A stretch of DNA of 47,948 bases from an uncultured Porphyromonadaceae bacterium (GTDB lineage Bacteria > Bacteroidota > Bacteroidia > Bacteroidales > Muribaculaceae), in the NCBI GenBank assembly GCA_900555715.1, contig USMC01000019.1:1-47948 (forward strand), written 5' to 3'. The notes beneath the pieces were generated by a model. That model did no database searches. It was not told the DNA's origin and worked only from the letters and a program-made list of their open reading frames with translations. Both the position numbers and the translations under genes were made by a program. Below, piece by piece: positions 15,111 to 23,839 of the stretch (position 1 is the stretch's first letter; every line of letters starts with the position of its first letter).

Positions 15111-15645
15111 ATGCCTTGTTCTGAAGTTTACGCATATAGTATGCGTGATTGGATTGGTCGACGCAGAAGCCGGTAATTAAAGCAAAATTGGGATTTACAT
15201 ATTCTACTACGACCATATAGCCTTTTGCACGATACCAAAAGTATTCGCGTTCCCGACCGTAGTTTTCAATATATCTGAAACGGGTAATACGTTTGTCGGA
15301 GGCGTTTTCTAAAATTGGCTTTATCCAATGAACGCGTACAGCTCGCTCCGAGCGAAACTCTCTCACCGTTTTTGCTGTTTTACGCCTGTCCTCTTTGGCA
15401 TCCCTTGTTATGACATGGACAAACTTTTCAAGCAATCCGTCAAACCAATCCGGCAACCCATCCTTATGTGAGCGATTGTAGGGGTACGGCTTTATTATCA
15501 ATTCGGCACCATCAAGATTTACCTTTTGGATTAAGACATCATCCTTGAATCTATCGTGCAACTCCAGTATCTTGTCTTTGTCATCGACAGACAATTCGCA
15601 ATCAAAATATGGCTGCAACATTCCGAGTATATCATTATCAGCCAT
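15109..15645 (-). CDS. small basic protein, possible BECR-fold RNase, partner of DUF3800
   Basis: The start at 15645 (MADNDILGMLQPYF) overlaps the end of the DUF3800 gene by eight bases (ATGGCTGA), so the two are translationally coupled; the frame is open further upstream but inside that gene. The 178 residues have an acidic N-terminal third and a basic C-terminal half. The C-terminal pattern, R101-A-V-R-V-H-W-I-K-P-I-L, then a variable loop, GYMVVVEY and NFALITGFCVD, resembles the phage-associated Barnase/EndoU/ColicinE5/RelE-like (PBECR) RNases, whose core is a helix with R/H and a final strand of the LIT type. That assignment is from memory of the pattern and is uncertain. The AT-rich sequence differs from its neighbours. 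Confidence 0.6.
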   Translation of the reverse strand: MADNDILGMLQPYFDCELSVDDKDKILELHDRFKDDVLIQKVNLDGAELIIKPYPYNRSHKDGLPDWFDGLLEKFVHVITRDAKEDRRKTAKTVREFRSERAVRVHWIKPILENASDKRITRFRYIENYGREREYFWYRAKGYMVVVEYVNPNFALITGFCVDQSNHAYYMRKLQNKA

Positions 15646-16357
15646 TTCTTTTCTTCGGTTGAAAATCGTAAATCGCGAATTTTTCATCTCCCGGCTCAGT
15701 CCCTTCATCAAGATGGTAGCCCGACAATTCTTCGATAAGGCTCACAATATGTGACTTAGCCTCGCTTCCATTAAGATCTCTTGCTCTGTATGTTATAGCT
15801 CCGATTATAATATCGGCAAGCTGGATAAACTGCGATTCATGTGAACGGATATTCTGCAACGACTGTATTTTGTTATTCGTCCCTATCATACTTGTCAGTT
15901 CATTGTGTATTGAGGCAAGTTTGATTTTTCCGTTATTATCTTTTAGGTCAAGGAAAATTCGGTAAGAATTGGCACTATCGGAATTATGTCGGATAGAGAA
16001 CCGGATAAGGCGTTCTACGACTGAATAATAGAACCGGTTATATTCATCACGTTCCAAAGAATGAGCCTGAATATTCGACTTATTCTTGATAAGCACACTG
16101 CGGAATACCATTGATGACTCAAAGAACAAACGCAGAATCTCGTCATACATGACAAGATGTGTACGACTGACAGTATTCCATTTCAATTCATGGAGGATAC
16201 CATATTGACGTTTTATACGTTTTAGCTTGAACTTATAAGTATCAAGGTCTGCATCAGGCACGATTATTGCCCCAATGCACATAATGTCGCTGTTATCAAA
16301 TTGCAGATAACAACTCTCATCGCAGAATATAGAATATGCCTTTTGCAGTTGCTCCAT
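15638..16357 (-). CDS. DUF3800 protein, RNase H-like fold
   Basis: The 239-residue protein has the DUF3800 pattern: IFCDES at residues 10-15, HELKW at 56-60, FLDLKDN with Asp137, and ESQFIQLADIIIGAITYR with Asp182. The spaced acidic residues and order of strands are those of RNase H-like nucleases, and D13/E14, E57, D137 and D182 are the likely metal ligands. Members occur widely in mobile and defence-associated settings, but no function is firmly established to my knowledge. It forms a two-gene operon with the overlapping downstream gene. Sampled lines of this cassette are 32-37% GC against 58% in neighbouring spoT, suggesting acquisition. A promoter box ends four bases before the ATG. Confidence 0.8.
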   Translation of the reverse strand: MEQLQKAYSIFCDESCYLQFDNSDIMCIGAIIVPDADLDTYKFKLKRIKRQYGILHELKWNTVSRTHLVMYDEILRLFFESSMVFRSVLIKNKSNIQAHSLERDEYNRFYYSVVERLIRFSIRHNSDSANSYRIFLDLKDNNGKIKLASIHNELTSMIGTNNKIQSLQNIRSHESQFIQLADIIIGAITYRARDLNGSEAKSHIVSLIEELSGYHLDEGTEPGDEKFAIYDFQPKKRNG

Positions 16358-16361
16358 ACTG

Positions 16362-16369
16362 CAAAGTTA
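16362..16369 (-). promoter_or_regulatory. -7 box of the DUF3800 operon, with almost no leader
   Basis: The minus strand reads TAACTTTG at 16369-16362, then CAGT, then the ATG at 16357. Since Bacteroidetes transcripts start about five to seven bases after this box, the mRNA would begin at or within a base or two of the start codon. No TTTG box is seen 19-21 bases upstream, so the promoter may be weak or assisted. Confidence 0.5.
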
Positions 16370-16453
16370 CAGCAATTTTTGTTATAGCATATGAGTTTTT
16401 CAAACTTTTTGAAGCTATACTTAAAGATAAATGCTTAAAGTTGAAAAATTATT

Positions 16454-16485
16454 TTTGCAGGGACGGAAGATTTTGTTTATTTTTG
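16454..16485 (+). promoter_or_regulatory. promoter of the spoT operon
   Basis: TTTG at 16454-16457 and TATTTTTG at 16478-16485 are 20 bases apart, matching the Bacteroidetes consensus. Transcription would start near 16491, just before the leader hairpin at 16499-16517. Confidence 0.7.
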
Positions 16486-16498
16486 CTGTTTAAAGCAG

Positions 16499-16517
16499 CC
16501 GGCGGATGTTCCGCCGG
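16499..16517 (+). promoter_or_regulatory. perfect hairpin in the spoT leader
   Basis: CCGGCGGA (16499-16506) and TCCGCCGG (16510-16517) form a perfect eight-base GC-rich stem with a TGT loop. It ends 12 bases before the start codon at 16530 and begins about eight bases from the predicted transcript start. No T run follows. It could stabilise the 5' end or limit ribosome access. Confidence 0.55.
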
Positions 16518-16529
16518 AGATAATCGACA

Positions 16530-18788
16530 ATGGAACGGGAACAGACACACTCAGAGCAAGCTGACGACCGCATGATTGAAGATGCTTTCAACGAGCTGCT
16601 CAACGGCTATCTTGCCAGCAACCACCGCAAGAAGGCGGAGATAATTGTACGCGCCTTCAATTTCGCCCGCGAGGCCCACAAAGGAGTGCGCCGCCGTTCG
16701 GGCGAACCCTACATCATGCACCCCATCGCGGTGGCACGCATAGTATCGCAGGAAATAGGTCTTGGCTCCACATCCATCTGCGCGGCGTTGCTCCACGACG
16801 TTGTCGAAGACACAGAATATACCGTTGAGGACATCCGCCAGCATTTCGGCGACAAGATAGCGCAGCTCGTCGAAGGTCTCACCAAGATTTCTGGCGGAAT
16901 CTTCGGCGACAAAGCATCCGTGCAGGCTGAGAATTTCCGCAAGCTCCTCCTGACAATGAGCGAGGACATACGCGTCATCCTCGTAAAGATGGCAGACAGG
17001 CTCCACAACATGCGCACCCTCGGCTCGATGGCGCCGAACAAGCGGTATAAGATTGCGGGAGAGACTCTGTACATTTACGCTCCCCTCGCCCACCGCCTCG
17101 GACTGTTCGCCATCAAGACCGAACTCGAAGATCTCAGTTTCAAGCACGAACATCCCGACATCTACCGGCAGATTTCCGAGAAAATCAAAGCCACGCAGAA
17201 CCGCCGCACAGAAGTATACACCGACTTCGCTGCTCCGATAAAAGAAAAGCTGAACGGACTCGGAATAAAATACGAGGCGAAAGCCCGGCTCAAATCCGTA
17301 TACTCCATCTACAGAAAGATGGAAGCGAAACACCTGCCTTTCGAGGAGGTCTATGACCTGTATGCCATGCGCATCGTCTTCGAATGCGACGACATCAGCA
17401 AGGAGAAAGGCATCTGCTGGTCGATATACTCCGCCATCACCGATCTCTACCAGCTGCATCCGGGGCGCACGCGCGACTGGATTGTCACTCCCAAAGCCAA
17501 CGGCTATCAGGCTCTGCATCTCACCGTCATGGGTCCCGACGGAAACTGGATAGAAGTGCAGATACGCTCGCGGCGCATGGACGAAATCGCAGAAAAGGGC
17601 TTCGCAGCACACTGGAAATACAAAATCGGCGACAGCGACGAAGAAAGCGAGCTCGACGTATGGCTCCGCACCATAAAAGATATTCTCGACAATCCGGAGC
17701 CGAGCGCAATCGACTTCCTCAGCACCCTCAAACTCAATCTCTTCGCTTCCGAGATTGTTGTGTTCACCCCCGCCGGAGAGCTTGTCACCCTTCCTGCCGG
17801 CGCCACCGTTCTCGACCTCGCTTTCAGCCTCCATTCCGAAATAGGAATGCACTGCATAGCCGCCAAGGTGAACCACAAGCTCGTGCCGCTGCAGACCGAA
17901 CTCCGCAGCGGCGACCAGGTAGAGGTGCTCACTTCCAAAACGCAGGTGGCACAGCCCGAATGGTCTAATTCGATGGTGACAGCAAAAGCGCGGACACGCC
18001 TGCGCAAAGGTCTGCGCGCCCTGCGGCAACCGATGATCGCCAAAGGTTCCGAAACGCTCACGCACTGGCTCGAAGAGAACAAGATTCCCGACAACAATCT
18101 CATCCTCACGAAACTCATGGGCATGCTCCACGTGAGCAACCGCGAGGACCTGTGCTACCAGCTCGGGGCAGAAGAGACCGTCCTTGCAGACTATCTTCTC
18201 AAACCGCTGCGCAAAGCGGCGGCATCGCAGAGCACCGGCATTCTGTCGCGTATAAAGTCGATAGGCAAGATTGTTCCGTTCGTCGGTTCTTCCTCGAAAA
18301 AAGAAACCGAAACACAGACCGCCGAGCCTGTGAACACTAAAAAAACATATATTCTGCGCAATAGCGCCGAAGGTCCCAACTACCGCCTTGCGGAATGCTG
18401 CACCCCCATCCCCGGCGACGACGTCATGGGCTTCATCACCGACGACGGCAGTGTCGAAATCCACTCGCTCGACTGCCCGGAGGCACAGCTGCTCAAAGCG
18501 GGCTACGGTTCGCGCATAGTGGCGACGGAATGGGACACCGACGGTAGCGAGCGCTTCAACGCACAGATACACATCGAAGGTATCGACCGCCGCGGCATCC
18601 TTCAGGAAATTACCCAGCTCATATCGACACACATGGGCATAGACATGCGCAAACTCGAAATAGAAGCCAAAGGCAAGGTGTTCGTCGCCGACCTGTGGGT
18701 TCGTGTAGCCGATGTCGGCGTCGTCACCGACCTATGCCAGCGCACCAAATCCATATCCGGCGTAACATCCGCCAACCGTATACATTAG
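16530..18788 (+). CDS. spoT: bifunctional (p)ppGpp synthetase/hydrolase, Rel/SpoT family
   Basis: This enzyme makes and degrades the alarmone (p)ppGpp in response to starvation. The 752 residues have the full long-RSH layout: HD hydrolase domain at the N-terminus with ALLHDVVEDT (His89/Asp90 region) and MADRLHNMRTL, so hydrolysis should be intact; synthetase domain with ARLKSVYSIYRKM, YDLYAMRIVF and TPKANGYQALH; TGS domain near 410-470 (IVVFTPAGELVTLPAGATVL); helical and RIS parts; a C-terminal ACT domain (about 675-750). Both catalytic domains look functional, so Rel/SpoT naming is a matter of convention. The gene lies 13 bases before a PgpH-like phosphodiesterase gene and probably shares its transcript. 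Confidence 0.94.
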   Translation: MEREQTHSEQADDRMIEDAFNELLNGYLASNHRKKAEIIVRAFNFAREAHKGVRRRSGEPYIMHPIAVARIVSQEIGLGSTSICAALLHDVVEDTEYTVEDIRQHFGDKIAQLVEGLTKISGGIFGDKASVQAENFRKLLLTMSEDIRVILVKMADRLHNMRTLGSMAPNKRYKIAGETLYIYAPLAHRLGLFAIKTELEDLSFKHEHPDIYRQISEKIKATQNRRTEVYTDFAAPIKEKLNGLGIKYEAKARLKSVYSIYRKMEAKHLPFEEVYDLYAMRIVFECDDISKEKGICWSIYSAITDLYQLHPGRTRDWIVTPKANGYQALHLTVMGPDGNWIEVQIRSRRMDEIAEKGFAAHWKYKIGDSDEESELDVWLRTIKDILDNPEPSAIDFLSTLKLNLFASEIVVFTPAGELVTLPAGATVLDLAFSLHSEIGMHCIAAKVNHKLVPLQTELRSGDQVEVLTSKTQVAQPEWSNSMVTAKARTRLRKGLRALRQPMIAKGSETLTHWLEENKIPDNNLILTKLMGMLHVSNREDLCYQLGAEETVLADYLLKPLRKAAASQSTGILSRIKSIGKIVPFVGSSSKKETETQTAEPVNTKKTYILRNSAEGPNYRLAECCTPIPGDDVMGFITDDGSVEIHSLDCPEAQLLKAGYGSRIVATEWDTDGSERFNAQIHIEGIDRRGILQEITQLISTHMGIDMRKLEIEAKGKVFVADLWVRVADVGVVTDLCQRTKSISGVTSANRIH

Positions 18789-18801
18789 AAAAGAACCTAC
18801 C

Positions 18802-20820
18802 ATGGCATATTCCAAAAAGAACCTAATCAGAAACATCCTTGTCGCAGTTATCGCAAGCATTGTGATAGCCTATTTCTATCCTCACCCGGAAGCAAACCGC
18901 TATGCCTATCAGGAAGGTAAACCATGGAACTACGCCAAACTCATAGCGCCTTTCGACATCCCTATCCATCCTGACTCCGCCACCGTAGAGGCGGCGCGCG
19001 ACACACTCGAAGCCCGCTTCGTGCCAATATACGAAATAGACACATCCGTACTCGACTCCATCCTCGAACGCCTGCCGGACAACAACAAAGCGCTCCGCAA
19101 TAAACTCGGCAACGAACTCAGAGAGGCGTACGCCGCCGGCGTTGTCGACATGCCGACAAAAGAAAGAATCGCTGCAGGGACACTCCCTAAAGTAAGAATC
19201 CTCAAAAACAACACCATCAGCGAAATGCCGGCCGGACGCTTCCTGTCGCCCCGCGATGTCTACATGCATCTTGACTCCATCTTCGCCGACACAGCATCCC
19301 ACAGATATTTCGCCGGCGCCAACCTGCAGAACCTCCTTGTGCCAAACTATATATACGACGAAGAAGAGAACAGACGCCGCTACGAGTACGACTACCTTAC
19401 CCTTACAGCCGACCGCGGCGTCATCATCCAGGGTCAGACCATCATCGACAAAGGCGCAATCATTACATCGCAGGATTTCACCAACCTGCGCACCTATGAG
19501 CAGATGCTCGCCGAGCAGCACACTTCCGGCCACAAAAGCAAGCTCCTCGTGCTTGCCGGAGAGTTCGTCTACATAGTCCTCATTCTGCTGGCGCTGATGG
19601 TATATTTTCATTTCTTCACTCCGGCGGTCTACTCCAGCATGCGTGCTATCACGTTCATCTACAGTATGATCGTTCTGTTTTTCCTCGGTGCTGTCGGGCT
19701 GGGTCACTTTGTTGCCCAGGGCATCTACATCACTCCGCTGATGATCGTCACCATCCTCGTGCTGGTGTTCTTCGACGGTCGTACGGCGCTTATGGTGACC
19801 TCCGCCCTCACACTCGTATGCGCCGGTATCACCACCTTCCCGCTCGAATTCATCTTCATGCAGTTCTGCGCATCGTGCGCTGGTGTGTTCAGCCTGCGTC
19901 AGCTGAGCACACGCATGCAGCTTCTGCGGTCCGCTGCGCTGATAATGTTCTTCTATATACTGTCGTACGTCTCGCTCGAAGTACTGATGAACGGCTCGTT
20001 CGACGGGTTTTCATGGCGCATGGTGACATACCTCGCCATCAACGGTGTGCTCACCTGTCTTGCATACGTGCTTCTGCTCGTGTTCGAACGCATCTTCGGT
20101 TTCATGTCGATAGTCACTCTCGTCGAGCTTGCCGACATCAACAATCCTCTGCTGATGCGCCTGAGCAACGAGTGTCCCGGTACATTCCAGCATTCCATCG
20201 CCGTGAGCAATCTTGCCAGCGACGCCGCAGCCCGCGTCGGAGCCAACGTACAGCTTATCCGCGCCGGAGCGCTTTACCACGACATAGGCAAGATCTCTAA
20301 TCCTGCATTCTTCACCGAAAACCAGCACGGCGTCAACCCTCACGACGCCCTGCCGCCGGAACGAAGCGCCTCCATCATTATCAGCCACATCCAGGACGGT
20401 CTGAAACTCGCCGACCGTTACGGTCTGCCGCGTGTCATCCGCAGCTTTATCAAGGAGCATCACGGAGCGGGAGTAGCCAAGTATTTCTACTATAATTTCT
20501 GCAAGAAGCACGAAGGCGAACAAATTGACAAGACCCCGTTCACCTATCCCGGTCCTAACCCGCAGAGCCGCGAGACATCCATCCTTATGATGGCAGACTC
20601 CGTGGAAGCCGCCAGCCGGTCGCTCAAGAGCCATACCCGCGAAGACATAGCAGAACTCGTCAACAAAATCATCGACGGACAGATTGCCGACGGGCTCCAC
20701 AACGAATCAACCCTTGAATTCCGCGACGTATCGACAATCAAGGACGCATTCATCAAACGCCTCATGACAATCTATCACTCGCGCATCGCCTATCCCAAGG
20801 CGCCTACATCAGCACAATAA
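18802..20820 (+). CDS. 7TM-HD (HDIG) membrane phosphodiesterase, PgpH-like
   Basis: The 672-residue protein has an N-terminal membrane segment (about 10-27), an extracytoplasmic domain of the 7TMR-HDED type (about 30-260), a block of seven or so membrane helices (about 265-445) and a cytoplasmic HD domain (about 460-650). The HD core shows GTFQHSIAVSNLA, ALYHDIGKISNP (HD near 492-493), SHIQDG and KEHHGAG, with the metal-binding residues present. PgpH of Listeria, of the same architecture, hydrolyses c-di-AMP and is inhibited by ppGpp. Substrate here is inferred from that. The position 13 bases after spoT fits a link between the two signals. Confidence 0.85.
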   Translation: MAYSKKNLIRNILVAVIASIVIAYFYPHPEANRYAYQEGKPWNYAKLIAPFDIPIHPDSATVEAARDTLEARFVPIYEIDTSVLDSILERLPDNNKALRNKLGNELREAYAAGVVDMPTKERIAAGTLPKVRILKNNTISEMPAGRFLSPRDVYMHLDSIFADTASHRYFAGANLQNLLVPNYIYDEEENRRRYEYDYLTLTADRGVIIQGQTIIDKGAIITSQDFTNLRTYEQMLAEQHTSGHKSKLLVLAGEFVYIVLILLALMVYFHFFTPAVYSSMRAITFIYSMIVLFFLGAVGLGHFVAQGIYITPLMIVTILVLVFFDGRTALMVTSALTLVCAGITTFPLEFIFMQFCASCAGVFSLRQLSTRMQLLRSAALIMFFYILSYVSLEVLMNGSFDGFSWRMVTYLAINGVLTCLAYVLLLVFERIFGFMSIVTLVELADINNPLLMRLSNECPGTFQHSIAVSNLASDAAARVGANVQLIRAGALYHDIGKISNPAFFTENQHGVNPHDALPPERSASIIISHIQDGLKLADRYGLPRVIRSFIKEHHGAGVAKYFYYNFCKKHEGEQIDKTPFTYPGPNPQSRETSILMMADSVEAASRSLKSHTREDIAELVNKIIDGQIADGLHNESTLEFRDVSTIKDAFIKRLMTIYHSRIAYPKAPTSAQ

Positions 20821-20847
20821 GGCCGCGGGAATGGCGTTATATCTCTG

Positions 20848-23838
20848 ATGCGTCGCATACTGTCCATATCATCTGCCATCGCCGTCAGCGTCTTTATGGT
20901 GCTGACGGGAATCTTCATGTCCTGCTCGCCGAACAAAAACAACGCTGCCACACGCAACTATCAGGCTTTCATCACCCGATACAATATATATTATAACGGC
21001 GACACGCATTACAAAGAAACTCTCGCCGACATGGAAAGCAAATACGAGGACGACTATTCCCGCCTCCTTTTCATGCATCCCATAGAAGCGAAAGGGAAAG
21101 AAAGCGTGCCGCAGCCGTCGGGCGACTTCAACCGCTCCATCGAAAAAGGTCAGAAAGCAATCCAGATACGCTCCATCAAGAAGAAACCCGCCAAGAAAGC
21201 CGGCAAAAGCCGCGACCCCAAATATAAGGAATGGCTCAAACGCGAAGAATATAACCCCTTCCTGCACAACGCATGGATGATGATAGGGCGCGGACAGTTC
21301 TACAACGGAGACTTCCTCGGCGCCGCCTCCACATTCTTCTATATAAGCCGCCATTTCAGCTGGCTGCCCGCCACCGTCACAGAAGCCAAACTCATGCAGG
21401 CGCTGAGCTACATCGCTATGGGATGGCAGTTCGAAGGCGAGATGATACTCACACGCATCAAAACCGACGAACTCACCGACAAGCACCTGCGTAGGCTCTA
21501 CAACTTCACTTATGCCGACTTCTACATCCACGCCGAAAACTTCAAGGACGCCCTGCCCTATCTGCAGGCAGCCGTCAAAGAAGCGTCCGGCGCCCAGAAA
21601 ACACGCCTCACCTTCCTGCTGGGGCAAATATACCAGCGGCTCGGGATGAACGCAGAAGCCTACAAGGCTTTCGGCAAAGCGGGTGCATCGTCGGCGACAT
21701 CATACCGCACGAAATTCAACTCCCGCATCAAACAGAGCGAAGTATTCACCGGCAGCAACATAGAGCCCGAAGTAAAAGCCCTCAGACGCATGACGCGCTA
21801 CGACCGCAACAAAGAATATCTCGACCAGATATACTACGCTATCGGCAACCTATACCTTTCCCGGCAGGACACTCTGAAAGCTATCGAGAACTACGAACTC
21901 GCCAACGAGAAATCGACGCGCAACGGCATTGACAAGGCAATGAACCAGCTGCGATTGGGCGGACTGTACTTCGACCTCGGCAACTATGAGAAAGCCCAGC
22001 CGAGCTACTCGGAGGCTGTGCCGCAGCTGCCGAAGACATATCCGGGCTACGCCGACCTCAAACGCCGCTCCGACGTGCTCGATGAGCTTGCCGTCTACTC
22101 GCAGAACGTAAACCTGCAGGACTCTCTCCTGCGCCTCGCCGACATGCCGGAGGAACAGCGCAATAAAATCATCGACAAACTCATCGAAGAATATAAGAAA
22201 AAGGAAAAAGAAGAAGCCGAGCAGGCGCGCCGCGAAGAATACGAATCGGACCGAGCCGCCAACGGCAGTCAGCTTCAGGACAACACACAGTCGTTCAGCA
22301 TAAACTCGGACAACTCATGGTACTTCTACAACACGGCGACCAAAAACGCCGGAAAGACGGAATTTCAGAAGCGCTGGGGCTCGCGAAAGCTGGAAGACGA
22401 CTGGCGCCGCCGCAACAAAACGACATTCAACACCGGCGACTTCGACGCTCCATCCGACAGTATCAACGAAGAGTCTGCCCTGGAGGACACGCCCCCCGAA
22501 ACAGAAGAAAAGACCGAGGAAGAACGCAAAGCGGAGGAGCGCAAAGCCGACCCTCACTACCCGGAGTACTATCTGGCACAGATTCCGCAAACAGACGAGG
22601 AACGCCAGAATTCCCACGACGTCATACAGGAAGGTCTGTACAACATGGGCGTCATACTCAAGGACAAGCTTGAGGACTTCGACGCGTCGTACAGCCAGTT
22701 CGACAGACTCCTGACCGACTATCCCGACAACATATACAGACTCGACACGTACTACAACCTCTATCTCATGTTCATGCGTCAGGGCAAGAACGCCGAAGCA
22801 GAGCACTTCCGGCAGCTTATCCTGCGTGATTTCGCCGACTCGAAATACGGCGTCGCCATGCGCGACCCAGCATACCTTGACAAGCTCCGCGGCATGGACG
22901 AATTTCAGAATAATCTCTACGAGAAGACCTATCAGGCATATCTCGACAACGATAACGCCACGGTCCACGCCGCGTACGAGACAATGAGCAACGACTATCC
23001 GCTGAGCAAGATCATGCCTAAGTTCATGTTCCTCCATGCCCTTGCCTTTGTCACCGAACACAACTCCGAAGCATTCAACAAAACACTGCGCGAGCTCCTG
23101 GAGCGTTACCCCGACACCGACATCACCCCTATAGCCTCTGCATGGCTCAAAGGAATGGCACAAGGACGCGAGCTGCAGAAATCGGCTGGAAACCTGCGCG
23201 GCATGATATGGGACATGCACCTGACAAACGACTCATCGTTCGTCGCTTCCGATTCGCTGGCGCGCTTCGAACTCAACCCCGACACACGCCAGACTCTTGT
23301 GTTTACATTCGCCACCGACAAAGTATCGAGCAACGAGCTGCTTTTCGACATAGCACGCCACAACTTCCGTTCGTTCGTCGTTAAAGACTTCGACCTTGAG
23401 CAGATGAATTTCGGACGCCTCGGAATGATTATCGTCCGCGGCTTCGAGAACATGGACGAGCTCAACCACTACCGTCAGGTCATGGCATCGTCGGGCGACT
23501 TCCGCCTTCCCGCCGGCGTACGTCCTGTAGCTATCAGCGAAGCGAACCTGAAGCTCATGCTCGAAGAAGGACGTTCCTTCGACGAGTATTTCCGCTACCT
23601 CGAGGAGCAGAACTATATCGACGCGCAGGAAGGGCTGATACCTGTCGAGGAAACCGAAACGCTCGAAGAAGCGGAACAGGAAGCAGCGCAGACTGCGGAA
23701 GCCGCCGAAGCATCAGAAGCAGAGACGTCCGATGCGCCGGAAAAAGAAGAGAATAAGAAAGCCCCCGCCGCCGACAAACCGAAGCCGGCGCCTATCCTGA
23801 CAGGTTCGGAAGGCGACGATCCCTTATTTGACGAATAA
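20848..23838 (+). CDS. TPR lipoprotein, PorW/SprE-like
   Basis: The 996-residue protein has a signal sequence with a lipobox-like end (IFMSC, Cys26), so it is probably a lipoprotein. The conserved block after it (RNYQAFITRYNIYYNGDTHY, then SGDFNRSIEKGQKAIQIRS) is that of the PorW/SprE family, named for type IX secretion and gliding, although Bacteroidales without visible type IX secretion also carry homologues. TPR-like helix pairs run through about 130-420 and 560-760. Residues about 430-560 are charged and low complexity, and the C-terminus is Glu/Ala-rich. It stands 27 bases after the HD protein gene. A general envelope assembly role is likely; the exact partner is unknown. Confidence 0.7.
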   Translation: MRRILSISSAIAVSVFMVLTGIFMSCSPNKNNAATRNYQAFITRYNIYYNGDTHYKETLADMESKYEDDYSRLLFMHPIEAKGKESVPQPSGDFNRSIEKGQKAIQIRSIKKKPAKKAGKSRDPKYKEWLKREEYNPFLHNAWMMIGRGQFYNGDFLGAASTFFYISRHFSWLPATVTEAKLMQALSYIAMGWQFEGEMILTRIKTDELTDKHLRRLYNFTYADFYIHAENFKDALPYLQAAVKEASGAQKTRLTFLLGQIYQRLGMNAEAYKAFGKAGASSATSYRTKFNSRIKQSEVFTGSNIEPEVKALRRMTRYDRNKEYLDQIYYAIGNLYLSRQDTLKAIENYELANEKSTRNGIDKAMNQLRLGGLYFDLGNYEKAQPSYSEAVPQLPKTYPGYADLKRRSDVLDELAVYSQNVNLQDSLLRLADMPEEQRNKIIDKLIEEYKKKEKEEAEQARREEYESDRAANGSQLQDNTQSFSINSDNSWYFYNTATKNAGKTEFQKRWGSRKLEDDWRRRNKTTFNTGDFDAPSDSINEESALEDTPPETEEKTEEERKAEERKADPHYPEYYLAQIPQTDEERQNSHDVIQEGLYNMGVILKDKLEDFDASYSQFDRLLTDYPDNIYRLDTYYNLYLMFMRQGKNAEAEHFRQLILRDFADSKYGVAMRDPAYLDKLRGMDEFQNNLYEKTYQAYLDNDNATVHAAYETMSNDYPLSKIMPKFMFLHALAFVTEHNSEAFNKTLRELLERYPDTDITPIASAWLKGMAQGRELQKSAGNLRGMIWDMHLTNDSSFVASDSLARFELNPDTRQTLVFTFATDKVSSNELLFDIARHNFRSFVVKDFDLEQMNFGRLGMIIVRGFENMDELNHYRQVMASSGDFRLPAGVRPVAISEANLKLMLEEGRSFDEYFRYLEEQNYIDAQEGLIPVEETETLEEAEQEAAQTAEAAEASEAETSDAPEKEENKKAPAADKPKPAPILTGSEGDDPLFDE

Positions 23839-23839
23839 A

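Noticed and set aside
15545..15754. Short plus-strand frames of 60-69 residues opposite the DUF3800 cassette
   Set aside because: No family resemblance, no promoter or start signal; they are complements of real minus-strand genes.
16551..18632. 693-residue minus-strand open frame opposite spoT
   Set aside because: The frame is a shadow of spoT, whose catalytic motifs are all on the plus strand. The antisense product has no known pattern.
22200..22560. Charged low-complexity stretch in the TPR lipoprotein, considered as a frameshift
   Set aside because: The frame is open throughout and TPR-like sequence resumes after it, so it is an internal linker.
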